Positions 56,140 through 64,000 of a DNA stretch of 64,000 nt are shown here, one piece after another (position 1 is the first letter of the stretch; the number at the start of each line of letters is the position of its first letter). The translations under genes and the position numbers were made by a program. Source of the stretch: Clostridium sp. MD294 (lineage in GTDB: Bacteria; Bacillota; Clostridia; Lachnospirales; Anaerotignaceae); assembly GCF_000364165.2 (NCBI RefSeq), contig NZ_CP097810.1:1676130-1740129 (forward strand), read 5' to 3'. The notes beneath the pieces are model-generated. The model had not been told where the DNA came from. It ran no database searches and was given only the letters and a program-made list of their open reading frames with translations.

Positions 56140-56166
56140 TGTAAAAAGAATGAAGGAGGTGCCGAA

Positions 56167-56610
56167 ATGAACTTAAGCGAATTAAAATCCGCAGAAGGCT
56201 CCAGAAAAAATAATTGGAGAAAAGGCAGAGGTCATGCTTCAGGCAATGGAAAGACAGCAGGCAGAGGTCATAAAGGACAAGGAGCACGTTCTGGTTCTGG
56301 TGGAAAAACAGGATTTGAAGGTGGACAAATGCCTTTATATAGAAGACTTCCAAAAAGAGGTTTCAAATGCAGAAATTCTAAAGAAATCGTTACAGTAAAT
56401 GTAGGTTTATTGAATGAAAGATTTGAAAATGATGCAGTAATAGATATAGATGCTTTAAAAGCTGTTGGTTTAATCAGCAATCCAAAAGATGGTGTAAAAA
56501 TACTTGGCGTTGGAGAGATTGATAAAAAGCTTACAATTAAAGTACAGCAGTTTAGTAAATCTGCCGTAGAAAAAATTGAAGCTGCCGGCGGAAAAGCAGA
56601 GGTGATTTGA
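56167..56610 (+). CDS. rplO: Ribosomal protein L15
   Basis: 147 residues with the Gly/Arg-rich N terminus ([28 protein letters not shown]) and [18 protein letters not shown]. It ends two bases before the secY TTG. Confidence 0.97.
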   Translation: MNLSELKSAEGSRKNNWRKGRGHASGNGKTAGRGHKGQGARSGSGGKTGFEGGQMPLYRRLPKRGFKCRNSKEIVTVNVGLLNERFENDAVIDIDALKAVGLISNPKDGVKILGVGEIDKKLTIKVQQFSKSAVEKIEAAGGKAEVI

Positions 56611-56611
56611 A

Positions 56612-57877
56612 TTGTTTAACGTTTTCATCAACGCTTGGAAAGTAAAAGAAATCCGCAATAAAATACTTTATACATTAATGATATTTGCAATAGTGAGATT
56701 AGGTACAATTATTGCGATACCAGGAATTGATGTAGTAGGAGTGAAGGAAGCACAGCAAGCAGCAGGTATAGGAACACTATATAGTATGATTGCTGGAGGA
56801 GCAAATTCACAATGGTCAATATTTGCAATGGGTATTGGGCCATATATTACATCTTCTATTATAATGCAGTTATTGACGATTGCCATACCAAAATTGGAGC
56901 AAATGTCAAAAGAGGGAGAAGAAGGACGAAAAAAAGTACAATCTTATAGCAGATATTTAACAGTTGTGCTTGCATTATTGCAGGGACTTGGTGTAACATA
57001 TAGCTATAGAGGTTTGTTTATAGCAGATAGTATGTTACTGTATGTAAGTTCTGTAGTAACACTGATAGCTGGTTCTACATTTATTATGTGGCTGGCGGAA
57101 CAAATTTCAGCAAAAGGTATTGGAAATGGTTCTTCCATGGTAATCTTCATCAATATTGTTTCTAGTTTACCTATGGCAACAAAAAGTATGTATGATATGG
57201 CAGCAGGTTCTGGTACAAAAGGAATAGCGACAGTGGCTGGTATACTTGTAGTGCTTTTAATTGTATTGGTATTTATTGTATATCTAAATGACGGAGAAAG
57301 AAGGTTACCAGTGCAATATTCTGCTAAAATGGCAGGAAGGAAACAAGTTGGCGGAAGAAGTACATTTATGCCAATTAAAGTAAATACTTCTGGTGTAATT
57401 TCTATCATTTTTGCGATTTCTTTGTTACAGTTTCCAGAACAAATTGGTCAATTTATACCAAATAAGGGTGAAACGTTTACAAAGATAATCGAAACGCTTC
57501 GTATGACAAATCCAGTCGGTGCGTGTTTATATGTAGTATTGATAATCATTTTCACATATTTTTATACATCTATTGTGATAAATCCAAATCAGATTGCAGT
57601 AAACATGAAAAAAAGCGGTGGATTTATTCCAGGGATTAGACCAGGACAGCCAACAAGTGATTATATTACAAGGGTAGTAAGCCGTATTACATTAGTAGGA
57701 GCGATATGCTATGCAATATTAGCAATGGCACCAGTAGTAATGCAGTGGATATTTAAAGTAAATGTTGGTTTTGGAGGCACAACATTAATCATCGTAGTTG
57801 GTGTTGCTTTAGATATTGTAAAAGCTTTAGAGTCCCAGTTGTTGATGCGACATTATAAAGGATTTTTGGGACATTGA
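56612..57877 (+). CDS. secY: Preprotein translocase subunit SecY
   Basis: 421 residues from a TTG start, with GAGGTG inside the end of rplO. Ten-helix layout; the plug/lateral-gate segment GIGPYITSSIIMQLL and the loops KEGEEGRKKVQSY and RRLPVQYSAKMAGRK are typical. It forms the protein-conducting channel with SecE and the SecG encoded at 17.3 kb. Confidence 0.97.
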   Translation: MFNVFINAWKVKEIRNKILYTLMIFAIVRLGTIIAIPGIDVVGVKEAQQAAGIGTLYSMIAGGANSQWSIFAMGIGPYITSSIIMQLLTIAIPKLEQMSKEGEEGRKKVQSYSRYLTVVLALLQGLGVTYSYRGLFIADSMLLYVSSVVTLIAGSTFIMWLAEQISAKGIGNGSSMVIFINIVSSLPMATKSMYDMAAGSGTKGIATVAGILVVLLIVLVFIVYLNDGERRLPVQYSAKMAGRKQVGGRSTFMPIKVNTSGVISIIFAISLLQFPEQIGQFIPNKGETFTKIIETLRMTNPVGACLYVVLIIIFTYFYTSIVINPNQIAVNMKKSGGFIPGIRPGQPTSDYITRVVSRITLVGAICYAILAMAPVVMQWIFKVNVGFGGTTLIIVVGVALDIVKALESQLLMRHYKGFLGH

Positions 57878-57883
57878 TGTTTT

Positions 57884-57916
57884 GACCTTTTAGAAATGCC
57901 TTGCATTTCTGAAAGG
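57884..57916 (+). other. Hairpin in the secY-adk spacer
   Basis: Fifteen-base arms with one wobble (57884-57898 and 57902-57916) and a three-base loop. No T-run follows, so an mRNA-stability or processing element is more likely than a terminator. Confidence 0.65.
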
Positions 57917-57955
57917 TTGTATAGTAGGAAGATGTAGAGAGGAGAGAAAAGCCGT

Positions 57956-58585
57956 ATGAGATTAGTACTAATAGGTGCACCAGCAGCAGGAAAAGGAACA
58001 CAAGCAAGAAAATTGATAAATCATTTTCAATTAGCGTATATCTCAACAGGTGATATGCTTAGAGAAGAAGTAAGTCGTGGAACTGAGTTGGGAAGTAAAG
58101 CAAAAAGTATTATGGCAAGTGGCGGTTTAGTACCAGATGAACTAATTATTGCTATAGTAAATGAAAGAATAAAACAAGATGACTGCAAAAATGGTTTTAT
58201 ATTGGACGGTTTTCCTCGTACCACAGTACAGGCAGAAAAACTGGACGAAATGGTAAAACTAGATAAAGCAGTTTATATCAATGCACCAGATGATGTTATG
58301 CTAGAAAGAATTACAGCAAGAGAAACCTGCCCAAAATGTGGAGCTTCTTATAACAAAATATCACTTCCACCTAAAAAAGCAGGCATTTGCGATGTATGTG
58401 GTGAAGGATTGACACAAAGAAAAGATGATACATTGGAAGCAGGAAAAGCACGTCTTGCAACATTCCATGAACAGTCTGAGCCATTGGTAGAATATTATAA
58501 AAAACAAGGTATATTGTTTGAAGTAGATGGTATGCTGGGTGTAGAAGAAGTTTCTAAAGCAATTATAGCAGAATTAGAGGCATAA
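57956..58585 (+). CDS. adk: Adenylate kinase
   Basis: 209 residues. P-loop GAPAAGKGTQ, DGFPRTTVQAE, and a LID with a zinc site (CPKCGASYN and CDVCGEG), the Gram-positive form. It balances AMP, ADP and ATP. GAGGAG precedes the ATG. Confidence 0.97.
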   Translation: MRLVLIGAPAAGKGTQARKLINHFQLAYISTGDMLREEVSRGTELGSKAKSIMASGGLVPDELIIAIVNERIKQDDCKNGFILDGFPRTTVQAEKLDEMVKLDKAVYINAPDDVMLERITARETCPKCGASYNKISLPPKKAGICDVCGEGLTQRKDDTLEAGKARLATFHEQSEPLVEYYKKQGILFEVDGMLGVEEVSKAIIAELEA

Positions 58586-58587
58586 AA

Positions 58588-59340
58588 ATGGCGGTTCATA
58601 TTAAAACGAGAGAACAAATCGAAAAGATGAAAATAGCTGGAGAAATACTTGCGAAATTAGATGAGGTATTAAAAAAAGAAATAAAACCTGGAGTAACAAC
58701 AAAACAGTTGGATAGTATAGCAGAAGAGTATATACGAAGTCAGGGAGCAGTACCATCATTTAAAGGCTATGGAGGTTTTCCTGGTTCTATTTGTGCATCT
58801 GTTAATGATGAAATCGTTCATGGTATTCCAAGTGAAAGAAAATTAAAACAAGGTGACATTATCAGTATAGATATGGGAAGTTATATAGGTGGTTATCATG
58901 CAGATGCGGCAAGAACGTATGCAGTAGGAGAAATCACACCAGAATTACAAAAGCTGATTGATGTAACAAAACAAAGTTTTTTTGAAGGAATACAATATGC
59001 TAAGCAAGGGTGTCATTTAAATCAAATTGGTATAGCAATACAAAAATATGTAGAGCAAAATGGTTTTTCTGTTGTAAGAGAGTATGTAGGGCATGGTATA
59101 GGAAGAAAACTGCATGAAGACCCTTCTGTTGCAAACTATAGACAACAACGAAAAGGCATATTACTAAAAAGAGGTATGACACTAGCAATAGAGCCTATGG
59201 TAAATATGGGTTCTTATCAGTTAAAAGTATTAAAAGATGGCTGGACAGCTGTAACAAGAGATGGTCTTTGTGCAGCACATTATGAAAATACAGTAGTGAT
59301 TACGAATGGAGAACCAGAAATTCTCACATTACTGCCATAA
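58588..59340 (+). CDS. map: Methionine aminopeptidase, type I
   Basis: 250 residues. GYGGFPGSICASVNDEIVHGIP, metal-ligating IDMGSYIGGYHADAARTY, YVGHGIGRKLHEDP and LAIEPMVN are the catalytic motifs. It starts two bases after adk and trims N-terminal Met. Confidence 0.97.
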   Translation: MAVHIKTREQIEKMKIAGEILAKLDEVLKKEIKPGVTTKQLDSIAEEYIRSQGAVPSFKGYGGFPGSICASVNDEIVHGIPSERKLKQGDIISIDMGSYIGGYHADAARTYAVGEITPELQKLIDVTKQSFFEGIQYAKQGCHLNQIGIAIQKYVEQNGFSVVREYVGHGIGRKLHEDPSVANYRQQRKGILLKRGMTLAIEPMVNMGSYQLKVLKDGWTAVTRDGLCAAHYENTVVITNGEPEILTLLP

Positions 59341-59352
59341 GAGGTGATGACA

Positions 59353-59628
59353 ATGGAATATGAAGTCGGGCAGATTGTTTATTCAAAAAGTGGTCATGAC
59401 AAAGGCGGAATATTTGTAATTATGTCCGTTGAAGGCGAGTATGTATATCTAATAGATGGAAAGAACCGTACTTTGGAGAAACCGAAAAGAAAAAAGATAA
59501 AACATATACAAGCAACAAAATTTGTCAGCAACTCTTTACAGCAAAAACTCAATCAAAAAAGCTATCTGTTAAATGCTGATATTGTAAAAGTTTTGAGAGA
59601 ATATAGTAATAGTAAAGGAGGTTTCTAG
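59353..59628 (+). CDS. KOW-domain RNA-binding protein (L14e-like)
   Basis: 91 residues from the ATG at 59353, five bases after GAGGTGA; two earlier in-frame starts overlap that site. EVGQIVYSKSGHDKGGIFVIMSVEGEYVYLIDGKNRTLEKPKRKKIKHIQ is viewed as a KOW/SH3 domain (residues 4-53). It lies between map and infA, its usual place in Clostridia. Role in translation inferred. Confidence 0.85.
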   Translation: MEYEVGQIVYSKSGHDKGGIFVIMSVEGEYVYLIDGKNRTLEKPKRKKIKHIQATKFVSNSLQQKLNQKSYLLNADIVKVLREYSNSKGGF

Positions 59629-59631
59629 GTT

Positions 59632-59850
59632 TTGTCAAAAGATGACGTAATTGAAGTAGAAGGAACTGTATTAGAAAAATTACCGAATGCAATGTTTCAG
59701 GTAGAATTAGAAAATGGCCATCAAATATTGGCACATATTTCAGGTAAACTTCGTATGAATTTTATAAGAATATTACCAGGTGATAAAGTATTAGTGGAAA
59801 TGTCACCATATGATTTAACAAAAGGTAGAATTATATGGAGAGCAAAATAA
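59632..59850 (+). CDS. infA: Translation initiation factor IF-1
   Basis: 72 residues from a TTG with AAAGGAGG ten bases upstream. [40 protein letters not shown] and [12 protein letters not shown] are the whole IF-1 OB fold. Confidence 0.98.
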   Translation: MSKDDVIEVEGTVLEKLPNAMFQVELENGHQILAHISGKLRMNFIRILPGDKVLVEMSPYDLTKGRIIWRAK

Positions 59851-59868
59851 GGAAGGAGAGGTTCACTA

Positions 59869-59982
59869 ATGAAGGTAAGACCATCTGTAAAACCAATGTG
59901 TGAAAAATGCAGAATTATTAAAAGAAAAGGCCGTGTAATGGTAATTTGTGAAAATCCAAAACACAAACAAAAACAAGGCTAA
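59869..59982 (+). CDS. rpmJ: Ribosomal protein L36
   Basis: 37 residues, [20 protein letters not shown] at the start with zinc-ligating CxxC, a later Cys and His (ICENPKH). AAGGAGAGG precedes the ATG. Confidence 0.97.
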   Translation: MKVRPSVKPMCEKCRIIKRKGRVMVICENPKHKQKQG

Positions 59983-60229
59983 TAAGTAGCAGCTGATAAT
60001 CTATTTATGGTGATGGAGAGGTCAATAGTCCTTACCAGACCGGAGGAGAAAATCCGTCAAAAGTAGGTATCGAAGGAGTATACAGTTAATAGTGGGGGCA
60101 GCTGATAGAGGACGGTCTATATCCCTATTTGTGATACCCAACGTTACTATAAAAATGTAAAGATATAAAAATATAATAGTAGTTAATATAGATAAAGTAT
60201 AGAATTTTTTCAGGAGGTGTAATTGATAC
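59983..60229 (+). promoter_or_regulatory. Structured rpmJ-rpsM spacer, candidate S4-responsive leader
   Basis: 247 non-coding bases. CGGA/TCCG (60041/60053) forms a local hairpin; AGACCG (60037-60042) can pair with CGGTCT (60113-60118); GGTATC (60066-60071) with GATACC (60133-60138); GTCCT (60028) with AGGAC (60109). Some of these cross, so a pseudoknot or switch is possible. GCAGCTGATA occurs twice (59989 and 60098). E. coli S4 binds a pseudoknot before rpsM, and rpsD is in this operon, so S4 autoregulation is a fair inference. Confidence 0.5.
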
Positions 60230-60598
60230 ATGGCACGTATTGCTGGTGTAGACTTACCAAGAGAGAAACGAGTAGAAATTGGTTTGACATATGTATATGG
60301 TATCGGACGTCCGAGTTCAAATAGAATATTAAAAGAAGCGGGAGTAAATCCTGATACAAGAGTAAGAGATTTGACAGATGAGGAAGTATCTCGTATAAGA
60401 GATGTCATTGACCGCTCTCAAAAAGTAGAAGGTGATTTAAGACGTGAAATCGCTTTAAATATCAAACGTCTGATTGAAATTGGTTGTTATAGAGGTATTC
60501 GTCATAGAAAAGGCCTTCCAGTAAGAGGACAAAAGACAAAAACAAATGCAAGAACAAGAAAAGGCCCAAGAAAAACAGTAGCAAATAAGAAGAAATAA
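60230..60598 (+). CDS. rpsM: Ribosomal protein S13
   Basis: 122 residues: [25 protein letters not shown] and [25 protein letters not shown], a complete S13. AGGAGG precedes the ATG. Confidence 0.98.
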   Translation: MARIAGVDLPREKRVEIGLTYVYGIGRPSSNRILKEAGVNPDTRVRDLTDEEVSRIRDVIDRSQKVEGDLRREIALNIKRLIEIGCYRGIRHRKGLPVRGQKTKTNARTRKGPRKTVANKKK

Positions 60599-60628
60599 TC
60601 ATATTTCATAAGGAGGTTTGAGTGTAAA

Positions 60629-61030
60629 ATGGCAAAGAAGGCAGTAAAAAAGACAACGACACGTAGACGTCGTGATAAAAGACGTGTAGAACGTGGTCAA
60701 GCACATATTCAGTCTACTTTTAATAATACAATTGTTACAATTACAGACGCTGCAGGAAATGCACTTTCCTGGGCAAGTGCAGGACAGTTAGGTTTTAGAG
60801 GCTCAAGAAAATCCACACCATATGCTGCACAACAAGCAGCAGATACAGCTGCAAAAGCTGCATCAGACTATGGTCTGAAAACAGTTGAAGTATTTGTAAA
60901 AGGTCCTGGTTCAGGACGTGAAGCTGCAATCCGTGCATTACAGGCTGCTGGTCTTGATGTAACACTTATCAAAGACGTAACACCTGTACCACATAATGGT
61001 TGTAGACCACCAAAACGTAGAAGAGTTTAA
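60629..61030 (+). CDS. rpsK: Ribosomal protein S11
   Basis: 133 residues with a basic N terminus ([21 protein letters not shown]), [12 protein letters not shown] and [16 protein letters not shown]. Confidence 0.98.
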   Translation: MAKKAVKKTTTRRRRDKRRVERGQAHIQSTFNNTIVTITDAAGNALSWASAGQLGFRGSRKSTPYAAQQAADTAAKAASDYGLKTVEVFVKGPGSGREAAIRALQAAGLDVTLIKDVTPVPHNGCRPPKRRRV

Positions 61031-61060
61031 TCTAAAATCTAACAGGAGGTGCTATAAGAA

Positions 61061-61663
61061 ATGGCAAGAGATAGAGTTCCAGTGTTAAAAAGATGTAGGT
61101 CATTAAATTTAGACCCTATCTTTTTGGGAATTGACAAAAAATCTAAAAAACAAAATCCAAGAGCTGGTAAAAAATTAAGTGAATATGGTTTACAATTAAG
61201 AGAAAAACAAAAAGCAAAATTTATATATGGTGTATTAGAAAAACAATTTAGAGGATACTATGCAAAAGCAGAACAGATTGCAAAAAAAGAAGGTATTCCT
61301 GGTGAAAACCTGCTTATGATTTTGGAATTAAGATTAGATAATATAATGTTCCGCTTAGGCTATGGTAGAACAAGAAAAGAAGCAAGACAAATTGTGCGTC
61401 ATAAACATGTATTGGTAAATGGTAAACCAGTAGATATTCCATCTTACCAAGTAAAAGTAGGCGATACAATAGAAATCAAAGAAAAATATAAATCCATGCA
61501 AAGATATAAAGATGTTTTGGAAGTAACAGGTGCAAGAATTGTGCCTGAATGGTTGTCTGCAAACCATGACGCATTAAGCGGTACAGTGTTGTCTAAACCT
61601 CAGAGAGCACAAATTGATGTACCAGTTGAGGAAACACTTATCGTCGAGTTGTACTCCAAATAA
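61061..61663 (+). CDS. rpsD: Ribosomal protein S4
   Basis: 200 residues. RLDNIMFRLGYGRTRKEARQIVRHKHVLVNGK is the S4 domain. The N-terminal zinc cysteines are mostly absent, the C-minus form. Its presence inside the alpha operon matters for the leader before rpsM. Confidence 0.97.
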   Translation: MARDRVPVLKRCRSLNLDPIFLGIDKKSKKQNPRAGKKLSEYGLQLREKQKAKFIYGVLEKQFRGYYAKAEQIAKKEGIPGENLLMILELRLDNIMFRLGYGRTRKEARQIVRHKHVLVNGKPVDIPSYQVKVGDTIEIKEKYKSMQRYKDVLEVTGARIVPEWLSANHDALSGTVLSKPQRAQIDVPVEETLIVELYSK

Positions 61664-61686
61664 TTAAAAAAATCAGTCAATTATTA

Positions 61687-61707
61687 TGCCGCAGTATTTC
61701 TGCGGCA
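61687..61707 (+). other. GC-rich hairpin before rpoA
   Basis: Eight-base perfect arms TGCCGCAG and CTGCGGCA with a five-base loop and no T-run. It may be a stability or processing element. Confidence 0.6.
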
Positions 61708-61737
61708 AACTATCATAAAAGAGGGAGGTTTGCATGA

Positions 61738-62697
61738 GTGTTTGAATTTGAGAAACCTCGCATTGAAATTGATAAGATGGCACCAGATAAAACATATGGT
61801 AAATTTGTAGTAGAGCCTTTGGAAAGAGGCTATGGTACAACATTAGGCAATTCATTAAGAAGAATATTGCTTTCTTCATTACCTGGTGCAGCAGTAAGCA
61901 ATGTCAAAATAGATGGTGTACTTCATGAATTTAGTGTAATTCCTGGAGTAAAAGAAGATGTAACAGAAATCATATTAAATTTGAAAGGACTTGCCATAAA
62001 AAACAACAGTGAAGGCAATGAGCCAAAAATTGCATACATTGATGTAGAAGGCGAAGGAGAAGTAAAAGGTTCTGATTTAAAAGCCGATAGTGACATTGAA
62101 ATTATGAACCCAGACCATCACATTGCAACATTAAGCGGCGGTACAAATACACGTTTATCTATGGAAATTACCATAAATAAGGGACGTGGATATATTGGCA
62201 GTGATAAGAACAAAAAAGACGACCAGCCTATTGGTATGCTTCCAGTGGATAGTATATTTACACCAGTAACAAGAGTAAACTTTTTAGTAGAGAATACTCG
62301 TGTTGGTCAAATTACTGATTATGATAAATTGACATTGGAAGTTTGGACAAATGGAACAATTGCACCAGACGATGCAGTAAGTTATGGTGCGAAAATATTA
62401 AATGAGCATTTGAACCTTTTCATTGACTTGTCTGATAATGCAAAAAATACGGAAATTATGGTAGAGAAAGAAGAAGGTAAAAAGGAAAAAGTGCTTGAAA
62501 TGAGCATTGAAGAACTTGACCTTTCTGTACGTTCCTATAACTGTTTGAAACGTGCAGGTATCAATACTGTAGAAGATTTAGCAAATAAAACAGAAGAAGA
62601 AATGATGAAGGTAAGAAATCTGGGACGTAAGTCACTAGAAGAAGTGCTTAATAAAATGGCAGAGTTGGGCTTGGCTTTACGCCCAAGCGATGAATAA
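61738..62697 (+). CDS. rpoA: RNA polymerase alpha subunit
   Basis: 319 residues from the GTG at 61738 (GAGGGAGG nine bases upstream); an ATG four bases before it opens only a three-codon frame. The N-terminal assembly domain has [23 protein letters not shown], and the C-terminal domain (about 250-315) has the DNA-contact motif [12 protein letters not shown] and the Hh[10 protein letters not shown]. The last 69 residues are duplicated in the next gene. Confidence 0.98.
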   Translation: MFEFEKPRIEIDKMAPDKTYGKFVVEPLERGYGTTLGNSLRRILLSSLPGAAVSNVKIDGVLHEFSVIPGVKEDVTEIILNLKGLAIKNNSEGNEPKIAYIDVEGEGEVKGSDLKADSDIEIMNPDHHIATLSGGTNTRLSMEITINKGRGYIGSDKNKKDDQPIGMLPVDSIFTPVTRVNFLVENTRVGQITDYDKLTLEVWTNGTIAPDDAVSYGAKILNEHLNLFIDLSDNAKNTEIMVEKEEGKKEKVLEMSIEELDLSVRSYNCLKRAGINTVEDLANKTEEEMMKVRNLGRKSLEEVLNKMAELGLALRPSDE

Positions 62698-62757
62698 TGT
62701 ATTCTGTAAAAATGTTGTGTAAGTGATTAGCAGATATTTGTAAAAGAGGGTATAGAT

Positions 62758-63063
62758 ATGTCAGAAGAATTTGCTTCTATACAAAAAATAGATGATCTTT
62801 TTATAAGTAATTGCAATCAGAATACGAATATAAAACAAAATATCAATAAAGAAAAAATGCTTGAAATGGGTATTGAACAACTTGATTTAGAGGTTCGCTC
62901 TTATAATTGCCTAAAACGTGCGGGTATTCACACAATAGAAGATTTAATTAACAAAACAGAAAAAGAAATAATGAAAGTGAAATACTTGGAACAAAGGTCA
63001 TTAGAAGAAGTTCAATATCAATTAGCAAAGTTAGGCTTGGCTTTACGCTCAAGCGGTGGATAA
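62758..63063 (+). CDS. Free-standing RNA polymerase alpha C-terminal-domain homologue
   Basis: 101 residues, start ATG with AGAGGG eight bases upstream. Residues 1-32 are an unrelated Asn/Gln-rich segment; residues 33-101 align to the end of RpoA with 47 of 69 identities. [12 protein letters not shown] (E. coli R265, N268, C269 equivalents) is kept, whereas the HhH reads YLEQRSLEE instead of NLGRKSLEE: the Gly296 equivalent is Glu and Lys298 is Arg. There is no assembly domain. It could bind UP elements, sigma or activators without core polymerase, or have lost DNA binding. It arose by tandem duplication of the rpoA 3' end. Confidence 0.9.
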   Translation: MSEEFASIQKIDDLFISNCNQNTNIKQNINKEKMLEMGIEQLDLEVRSYNCLKRAGIHTIEDLINKTEKEIMKVKYLEQRSLEEVQYQLAKLGLALRSSGG

Positions 63064-63153
63064 TAATATTCTGCAAAATTACGAAAAAACGTAATGCCAA
63101 AGAGTTGTTTTTTCGGGGTCAGTTTTGCAGGCGATAACAAGGAGGATACAGAT

Positions 63154-63696
63154 ATGCACGCATCTGGTTATAGAAAACTTGGACGCACATCATCACAAAG
63201 AAAGGCTCTTTTGAAAAATCAAGTTACAAATTTATTGTATCATGGTAAAATTAAAACAACAGAAACAAGAGCAAAAGAAGTGAGAAGAATTGCTGAAAAG
63301 CTGATTACATTAGCTGTAAAAGAGAAAGATAACTTTGAAGAAGTAGAAGTAATGGCAAAAGTTGCAAAAAAAGATGCCAATGGTAAAAGAGTAAAAGAGA
63401 TTGTAGATGGTAAAAAAGTAACTGTTTATGAAGAAAAGAAAAAAACAATTAAAAAAGATAAACCATCTAGATTAAACGCAAGACGTAAAATATTAAGTGA
63501 ACTTTATACAGTAACAGAAGTACCAAAAGATGGCAAAAAGAAAAGAAGCCTTAGTAAAGAAGTAGATATGGCTGCAAAACTTTTTGACGAAATTGCACCA
63601 AAATATGCTGACCGTAAAGGTGGATATACTAGAATAATTAAAATTGGTATGAGAAAAGGCGACGGTGCTCCAGAAGTAATTATTGAATTAGTATAA
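63154..63696 (+). CDS. rplQ: Ribosomal protein L17, with a long central insertion
   Basis: 180 residues from the ATG at 63154 with AAGGAGG eight bases upstream; a start 20 codons earlier lies in the spacer. [25 protein letters not shown] and [25 protein letters not shown] are standard L17. About 50 Lys/Glu/Val-rich residues (roughly 65-115) are inserted relative to the 113-127 residue forms, as in some Clostridia. Confidence 0.95.
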   Translation: MHASGYRKLGRTSSQRKALLKNQVTNLLYHGKIKTTETRAKEVRRIAEKLITLAVKEKDNFEEVEVMAKVAKKDANGKRVKEIVDGKKVTVYEEKKKTIKKDKPSRLNARRKILSELYTVTEVPKDGKKKRSLSKEVDMAAKLFDEIAPKYADRKGGYTRIIKIGMRKGDGAPEVIIELV

Positions 63697-63699
63697 AAT

Positions 63700-63743
63700 T
63701 AACATAAAAAAAACCTTGAATATTCAAGGTTTTTTTTATGTTA
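63700..63743. terminator. Terminator of the S10-spc-alpha operon
   Basis: A perfect 44-base palindrome; the core arms AAAAAAAACCTTGAAT and ATTCAAGGTTTTTTTT end in eight T residues. It closes the roughly 17 kb ribosomal operon. Confidence 0.93.
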
Positions 63744-63798
63744 TAAATATTAAAAAATTCTTAAAGTATTTAAAATTTACAAAAAAAGTATTTTTTTG

Positions 63799-63807
63799 TG
63801 TTATACT
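63799..63807 (+). promoter_or_regulatory. Extended -10 promoter of the right-edge gene
   Basis: TGTTATACT, with TTTACA at 63776-63781 upstream at a long 20-base spacing, so the -35 is weak. Confidence 0.45.
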
Positions 63808-63832
63808 ATATAAATAGATAGGAGGGGTAGAA

Positions 63833-64000
63833 ATGAAAAAAATTGTTGTTATATTCATCATAGTATATATAATTTGTATATCATTATTTCAGGTATTTGC
63901 GGAACAAAATACAATCATGTTGTACGATATGAAGTTGACACTTTCTAAATATAATAATGAAGTAGATTTTGATAAAAGCGATGATGTAGCATTTTATACA
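63833..64000 (+). CDS. Secreted protein of unknown function, N-terminal part (cut by right edge)
   Basis: 56 residues are visible, starting at the ATG after GGAGGGG. MKKIVVIFIIVYIICISLFQ then VFA-EQ form a signal peptide with cleavage likely after Ala23. The mature start contains NTIMLYDMKLTLSKYNNEVDFD. Nothing more can be said. Confidence 0.75.
   Translation, partial: MKKIVVIFIIVYIICISLFQVFAEQNTIMLYDMKLTLSKYNNEVDFDKSDDVAFYT

Noticed and set aside
59983..60229. Known riboswitch class (T-box, cobalamin, purine) before rpsM
   Set aside because: None of the conserved cores of these classes could be found.
61734..61745. ATG four bases before the rpoA GTG
   Set aside because: Opens a frame of three codons (ATG AGT GTT TGA); the GTG gives the canonical N terminus.

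Overview
The window is chromosomal DNA of a low-GC, AT-rich Firmicute, most likely class Clostridia and plausibly a Lachnospiraceae-like gut anaerobe. The evidence is the codon bias, the zinc-binding S14 (type Z), the conserved asp23-nusB-xseAB-ispA-dxs-tlyA-nadK-argR-recN order, the NupOPQ-type nucleoside transporter, a butyryl-CoA-dehydrogenase-like enzyme and a KOW protein between map and infA. No tRNA, rRNA, CRISPR array or insertion sequence was seen.

Layout. 1-2.7 kb: end of a contractile-injection-system (eCIS-like) locus, with a partial Pvc16-type cap protein, a DUF4280 PAAR-like spike tip and an AAA+ ATPase. 2.8-5.7 kb: a hexapeptide acetyltransferase and feoAB. 5.7-15.6 kb: a nucleoside/ribose island from one good promoter, holding a LacI regulator fused to a PfkB kinase, a separate ribokinase, a BMP lipoprotein with an ABC ATPase and two permeases, an ADP-ribosylglycohydrolase-family protein and a flavodoxin-fold oxidoreductase. 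15.7-21.3 kb: DUF368, purE (minus strand), secG, rnr and a sodium symporter. 21.4-30.9 kb: the asp23-to-recN housekeeping operon, lacking the sporulation genes that flank it in spore formers. 31-45.9 kb: an XRE regulator, iscS-iscU, transaldolase and transketolase, thpR, a lone acyl-CoA dehydrogenase, a flavin reductase, an rRNA m5C methyltransferase, a coiled-coil protein with heptad repeats, a PHP phosphatase, mnmA, and a DUF2975/HTH/DUF4173 membrane operon. 45.9-46.3 kb: a type I toxin-antitoxin candidate, a 31-residue holin-like peptide with an oppositely oriented antisense RNA. 46.8-63.7 kb: the S10-spc-alpha ribosomal operon with secY, adk, map, infA and rpoA, containing long structured leaders before rpsJ and rpsM. 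It ends in a strong palindromic terminator, followed by the start of a secreted protein cut by the right edge.

The most unusual item is a 101-residue free-standing copy of the RNA polymerase alpha C-terminal domain, encoded between rpoA and rplQ. It arose by tandem duplication of the 3' end of rpoA (47 of 69 aligned residues identical). It keeps the VRSYNC DNA-contact motif but has lost the glycine of the helix-hairpin-helix. Other items worth a second look are the LacI-kinase fusion with an altered anion-hole motif, the toxin/antisense pair, the absence of sporulation genes at two classic synteny positions, and the two r-protein operon leaders.
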